A DNA stretch of 8,354 nt from Methanothrix sp. (GTDB lineage Archaea > Halobacteriota > Methanosarcinia > Methanotrichales > Methanotrichaceae). The stretch is taken from contig JAQTXY010000059.1 of the NCBI GenBank assembly GCA_028688535.1, forward strand, positions 1-8,354, written 5' to 3'. A model generated the notes under the pieces. It ran no database searches and was not told where the DNA came from. It worked only from the letters and a program-made list of their open reading frames with translations. The translations under genes and the position numbers were made by a program. This document shows positions 6,094 to 8,354 of the stretch, piece by piece (positions within the stretch are counted from its first letter, which is position 1; every line of letters begins with the position of its first letter).

Positions 6094-7258
6094 CTTTGCA
6101 CCTCTTTCCCACCCTTTCCGGGTCCACCGCTGAGATCTCAAGTCCCGGCACAATCACCCTGACCACAGGAAGGCCGATCTCCTCACGAGTCAGATCCACC
6201 ACGATGACCCGATCAAGGCCGGCTTCCTCTAGCTTCTTTACCATATATTTTATGTCTGCCAGGAAGTCATCGCTCTCAAACGATTCAATATCGGCAAATG
6301 CCTTTTTCTCGGATACTTCAAACCAATGCCGGTTGAGCCTCTTGGTCCGGTCATAGCCGATCTGTTTTCTGAAATCAGCGATCGTAGTATCTTCTCTTGC
6401 TCCGTGAATCTGGGTAAGACGGCTCTGCGCCACCTCGGTTAGAGCGCGCAGCACTGCCACTGTGGCGCTGGTATGTGTGCCCATGCCGGTAGTAAGGAGA
6501 GTTGGATCGCGCAGCCGTACATCATCCGCAGCTGCAGCGCAAGTAGGAATGCCAATATCGCTGGTAATATCCCTCAGATAGACATCCACCTCGGCTGCCG
6601 CGAATTTATCCAGGAGACCCTTTGCTTGTTCATCCTCGACATCACAAATTAAGGGCCCAGTCCTTCTCGTAGCCTCCACCAGCGCCCAGGCATCTCTTTC
6701 TATAACCTCAGCCAGGCCGTGGAATATCGCCTCTTCAATGACATTGCCTGAAGCCAGGCCACTGGTATTGGTTCTAAAAAGACGTTTGTATTCGGAAGGC
6801 AAGGGATGAAAGACCGCATTGGCCGGAACCAGGATCTCTTCATCATTCATTATGTCCCATCCAAAAATCCAGGGTATCATGGCATCGTGCTCTGCACCCT
6901 GGGGCAGGATCAACTCGCGTGGGTCCAGCGCACCTTCCAGATGGGAGAAACAGTCTATTTTCAGGATCCTGTCTCTTAATTCGGCAGAGTAGCGCTCCAG
7001 CCCTTCCATCATGGCTGATACTCTAGCTTCCGTGGGCGTGGCTCCCTTACCGTTGTAGACGGATATGGCACCTCGATCAGCCATGGGCCGGATGGAGGAG
7101 AAAACAGGTATGCCGATTCGATCCAGATTGGTTATGTCCGCCACTCTGGTGATCCCGGCGGCAGGCAATTTGGCATCGGCACGCTTGAGTGTTTCCTCAG
7201 GAGGCATTGCCCTATGGGTATCATCTTTGTACTTTTTTATGCAGGACGCAAGTTTCAT
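6035..7258 (-). CDS. ycaO: YcaO-domain ATP-dependent cyclodehydratase/thioamidation enzyme (probable McrA thioglycine synthesis)
   Basis: The product has 407 residues, a standard length for stand-alone archaeal YcaO. YcaO enzymes use ATP to phosphorylate a backbone amide oxygen; with TfuA and a sulfur source they form thioamides. ATP/Mg motifs are visible: SxxxExxER at S81-E85-E88-R89, ExxERDA around E184-E187, and the ExxQxR set E275-Q278-R280 followed by GARED. The N-terminal KYKDDTHR...PEETL and [18 protein letters not shown] are typical of the methanogen group. The ATG at 7258 has no Shine-Dalgarno site, but a TATA element sits about 29 bases upstream, so the mRNA is probably leaderless. 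TfuA overlaps the 3' end. The McrA target is inferred from known methanogen pairs; another peptide substrate is possible. Confidence 0.95.
   Translation of the reverse strand: MKLASCIKKYKDDTHRAMPPEETLKRADAKLPAAGITRVADITNLDRIGIPVFSSIRPMADRGAISVYNGKGATPTEARVSAMMEGLERYSAELRDRILKIDCFSHLEGALDPRELILPQGAEHDAMIPWIFGWDIMNDEEILVPANAVFHPLPSEYKRLFRTNTSGLASGNVIEEAIFHGLAEVIERDAWALVEATRRTGPLICDVEDEQAKGLLDKFAAAEVDVYLRDITSDIGIPTCAAAADDVRLRDPTLLTTGMGTHTSATVAVLRALTEVAQSRLTQIHGAREDTTIADFRKQIGYDRTKRLNRHWFEVSEKKAFADIESFESDDFLADIKYMVKKLEEAGLDRVIVVDLTREEIGLPVVRVIVPGLEISAVDPERVGKRCKDARKNARNSRLPRAKPISG
6099..6104 (-). promoter_or_regulatory. tfuA: Ribosome binding site of tfuA inside ycaO
   Basis: Leftward GAGGTG lies five bases before the ATG at 6093, within the 3' coding part of ycaO. 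It supports this start over the upstream frame extension. Confidence 0.6.
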
Positions 7259-7283
7259 CGCCGGAGGTTTAGATCAGCTATGT

Positions 7284-7291
7284 GATATAAA
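7284..7291 (-). promoter_or_regulatory. ycaO: TATA box of ycaO-tfuA (leaderless transcript)
   Basis: Leftward TTTATATC is centred about 29 bases before the ycaO ATG. This spacing puts transcription start at or within about three bases of the start codon, and agrees with the missing ribosome site. The element lies between the thioesterase stop and ycaO, so the pair has its own promoter. Confidence 0.55.
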
Positions 7292-7298
7292 CTCTGCT

Positions 7299-7715
7299 TC
7301 AAAGGAAGGGCAATTTGTCCTTCTTTCGGTAAGCTAGGGTCTGGCAGGTCGCGATCAACCTCCCGTCTTCGCCTGTGACGGAAATCTGACAGGCAGAGAT
7401 CTTTCGGGAGCGATTGATCTCGCGCCCTTCAGCCTGCAATATCTCGCCAGGAAGAGGTGCATTGATATAATTCATATTCACGCTCAATGCCACAGCCACT
7501 GTGCCATGCGAGTTGACAGTCAGCTCGAAGGTGGCATCCACCAGGGAGAAGATGGCAGCACCATGGATAGTACCTAAGAGATTGTTCATTTTCTCGGAAG
7601 TCAACATCCTGAGAATAGCGTGGCCCGCCTCAAGTTCTACAAGCTCTATGCCGAAGCTCTTAGCATAAGGCTCCTCACAAAATTGTTTTTCTAATGCTGC
7701 TAGACATTGGTCCAT
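7299..7715 (-). CDS. PaaI-family hotdog-fold acyl-CoA thioesterase
   Basis: From the ATG at 7715 the product has 138 residues, typical of single-domain hotdog thioesterases. The PaaI-type signature is present: N45-L-L-G48-T-I-H51-G52 followed by D60, the residues that position and activate water at the thioester in this family. The N-terminal YAKSFGIELVELEAGHA and the C-terminal LPGEILQAEGREINRSRKISACQISVTGEDGRLIA strands complete the fold. The second glycine of the usual HGG is an alanine here (HGA), a common variant. The acyl substrate (for example phenylacetyl-CoA or a general housekeeping acyl-CoA) cannot be told. The in-frame ATG at 7742 would add nine residues; 7715 is preferred because GAGGAA lies seven bases upstream and a TATA element is rightly placed. 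It lies 40 bases upstream of ycaO, which has its own TATA box. Confidence 0.92.
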   Translation of the reverse strand: MDQCLAALEKQFCEEPYAKSFGIELVELEAGHAILRMLTSEKMNNLLGTIHGAAIFSLVDATFELTVNSHGTVAVALSVNMNYINAPLPGEILQAEGREINRSRKISACQISVTGEDGRLIATCQTLAYRKKDKLPFL

Positions 7716-7722
7716 AGTTTGA

Positions 7723-7728
7723 TTCCTC
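7723..7728 (-). promoter_or_regulatory. Ribosome binding site of the thioesterase
   Basis: Leftward GAGGAA lies seven bases before the ATG at 7715 and inside the leader predicted from the TATA element at 7754-7760. It decides between 7715 and 7742. Confidence 0.55.
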
Positions 7729-7753
7729 GAACCAAGTGTCATTCTCGAAACGG

Positions 7754-7760
7754 TTATATT
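7754..7760. promoter_or_regulatory. AT-rich promoter element shared by divergent genes
   Basis: The bases are TTATATT rightward and AATATAA leftward. Leftward it predicts a start near 7731 and a leader of about 15 bases for the thioesterase. Rightward it is centred 27 bases before the ATG at 7784, so that mRNA would be leaderless. The 68-base gap holds no other clear TATA element, so one element may serve both genes. Confidence 0.4.
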
Positions 7761-7783
7761 GGCTACGCTCGATCTAGGGACCT

Positions 7784-8287
7784 ATGCCCAGCTCCCCAGG
7801 CAACAGACAAGAGCCGGTCTCTATTGAGGTGAGCGGCCCTGCGGTGTCCATTGTCCTAACCCAGGGCGCTATCAATATCTGGTTTGGAAAAAAATTTGAT
7901 AAATCAATTATCGCCAAGATTCTCTTGATTATTTCCAAAGTGGACGGAACTGCGGAGCATGAGAAGGAGGTCTTATGCCCTTTCGAGAAGATCAGCGAGT
8001 TCGAGAACAACGGCTACATCCTCACCTCCTACGCCCGTAAGAAAGAGAAGTACCGGGCCATATTTGTCGTTCCGTTTTCCAATTCCAGAGCACTGGAGAT
8101 GTTCATGGAGTCCATCTCCCTGGAGACTGAAAAAGAGGATGTTAAGATCACCCTTTACTGGAGGGGTGGCAGAATCAGGATGAATCTGATAAAAGAGGAT
8201 CTGTCCAGGCTCAATTGCTTTGGCAAGCTAAATGGGATTTATAAGGATGATTTGATGGGAGCTGTTAGCAGGAGAGAGGAGCTATGA
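7784..8287 (+). CDS. Hypothetical 167-aa cytoplasmic protein, coupled to aminotransferase
   Basis: I do not recognise the family. The 167-residue product has no signal peptide, membrane segment or cysteine cluster (only two cysteines). It appears to be an alpha/beta domain: strands around SIEVSGPAVSIVLTQGAINIWFG (12-35), a hydrophobic helix (KSIIAKILLIISKV, 40-53), a central strand block YRAIFVVPFS (89-98), a helix ALEMFMESISLE and a strand pair VKITLYWRGGRIRMNL (119-134). The charged C-terminus ends REEL. The ATG at 7784 has AGGGA a few bases upstream and is also well placed for a leaderless message. Its stop overlaps the next start in an ATGA arrangement, implying co-translation with the aminotransferase. 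The codon pattern resembles the neighbouring housekeeping genes. Confidence 0.75.
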   Translation: MPSSPGNRQEPVSIEVSGPAVSIVLTQGAINIWFGKKFDKSIIAKILLIISKVDGTAEHEKEVLCPFEKISEFENNGYILTSYARKKEKYRAIFVVPFSNSRALEMFMESISLETEKEDVKITLYWRGGRIRMNLIKEDLSRLNCFGKLNGIYKDDLMGAVSRREEL

Positions 8288-8354
8288 GATTTGCAAGCTG
8301 CACGGAAAAAATTGAGATATCAGGCATAAGGAAATGTTTTGAGGGGGCAGCCCC
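8284..8354 (+). CDS. PLP-dependent class I/II aminotransferase, N-terminal fragment (partial)
   Basis: Only the first 23 residues are in the window. They read MRFASCTEKIEISGIRKCFE followed by GAA and part of a proline codon. The pattern of a short start, then I-x-x-S-G-I-R-x-x-F-E-G, is the usual N-terminus of archaeal aspartate/aromatic-type aminotransferases, just before their INLG.G.PDF segment. The ATG overlaps the stop of the upstream gene by four bases (ATGA), and GGAG lies close upstream. The catalytic lysine and PLP residues are outside the window, so the call rests on the N-terminus alone. Confidence 0.55.
   Translation, partial: MRFASCTEKIEISGIRKCFEGAA

Noticed and set aside
5967..6356. 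Rightward open frame of 129 codons
   Set aside because: Antisense to the ycaO-tfuA junction, low-complexity serine/arginine-rich translation, no start signal.
1..8354. CRISPR array, insertion sequence or attachment site
   Set aside because: No regularly spaced repeats, no transposase or integrase motifs, and no repeat of the tRNA 3' end was found by reading.

Overview
The window looks like a chromosome segment of a methanogenic archaeon, most likely a Methanothrix/Methanosarcina-type methanogen; the genus is an inference. Three things point to Archaea: TATA-type elements about 26-30 bases upstream of several start codons, a tRNA-Leu without encoded CCA, and a YcaO-TfuA gene pair of the kind that thioamidates methyl-coenzyme M reductase. 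No mobile element, CRISPR array, rRNA or integrase is visible.

Left third (1-3721): a class I SAM-dependent methyltransferase, cut by the window edge, runs leftward. It diverges from a rightward group of three exported proteins: a small CPAC-motif protein rich in N-glycosylation sequons, a NosD-like parallel beta-helix protein, and a membrane-anchored TIM-barrel glycosidase-like protein with a C-terminal carboxypeptidase-regulatory-like beta-sandwich domain. The second and third are visibly more AT-rich than the rest. The group reads as cell-surface or extracellular-matrix accessory DNA.

Middle (3722-4377): a leftward tRNA-Leu(CAG), then about 500 bases with no confident gene. That stretch is open in all three leftward frames over part of its length, and one frame begins with a signal-peptide-like segment. 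It may hold a decayed or frameshifted exported-protein gene.

Right half (4378-8354): housekeeping-type genes. Leftward are nadA (quinolinate synthase, with its three cluster cysteines), then further upstream ycaO and tfuA (59-base overlap), and a PaaI-type hotdog thioesterase. Rightward from the thioesterase promoter region runs an unrecognised 167-aa protein whose stop overlaps the start of a PLP-dependent aminotransferase cut by the window end. Two perfect palindromes lie back to back between tfuA and the nadA promoter. They are the most distinctive unexplained regulatory-scale signal here.

Functional links: ycaO and tfuA almost certainly act together, probably installing thioglycine in McrA. 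NadA makes the NAD precursor quinolinate. The three exported proteins probably act outside the cell, but no substrate can be named. I found no clear evidence of a wholly new multi-gene system. The best candidates for novelty are the beta-helix plus TIM-barrel surface cluster, the double palindrome, and the 167-aa protein coupled to the aminotransferase.
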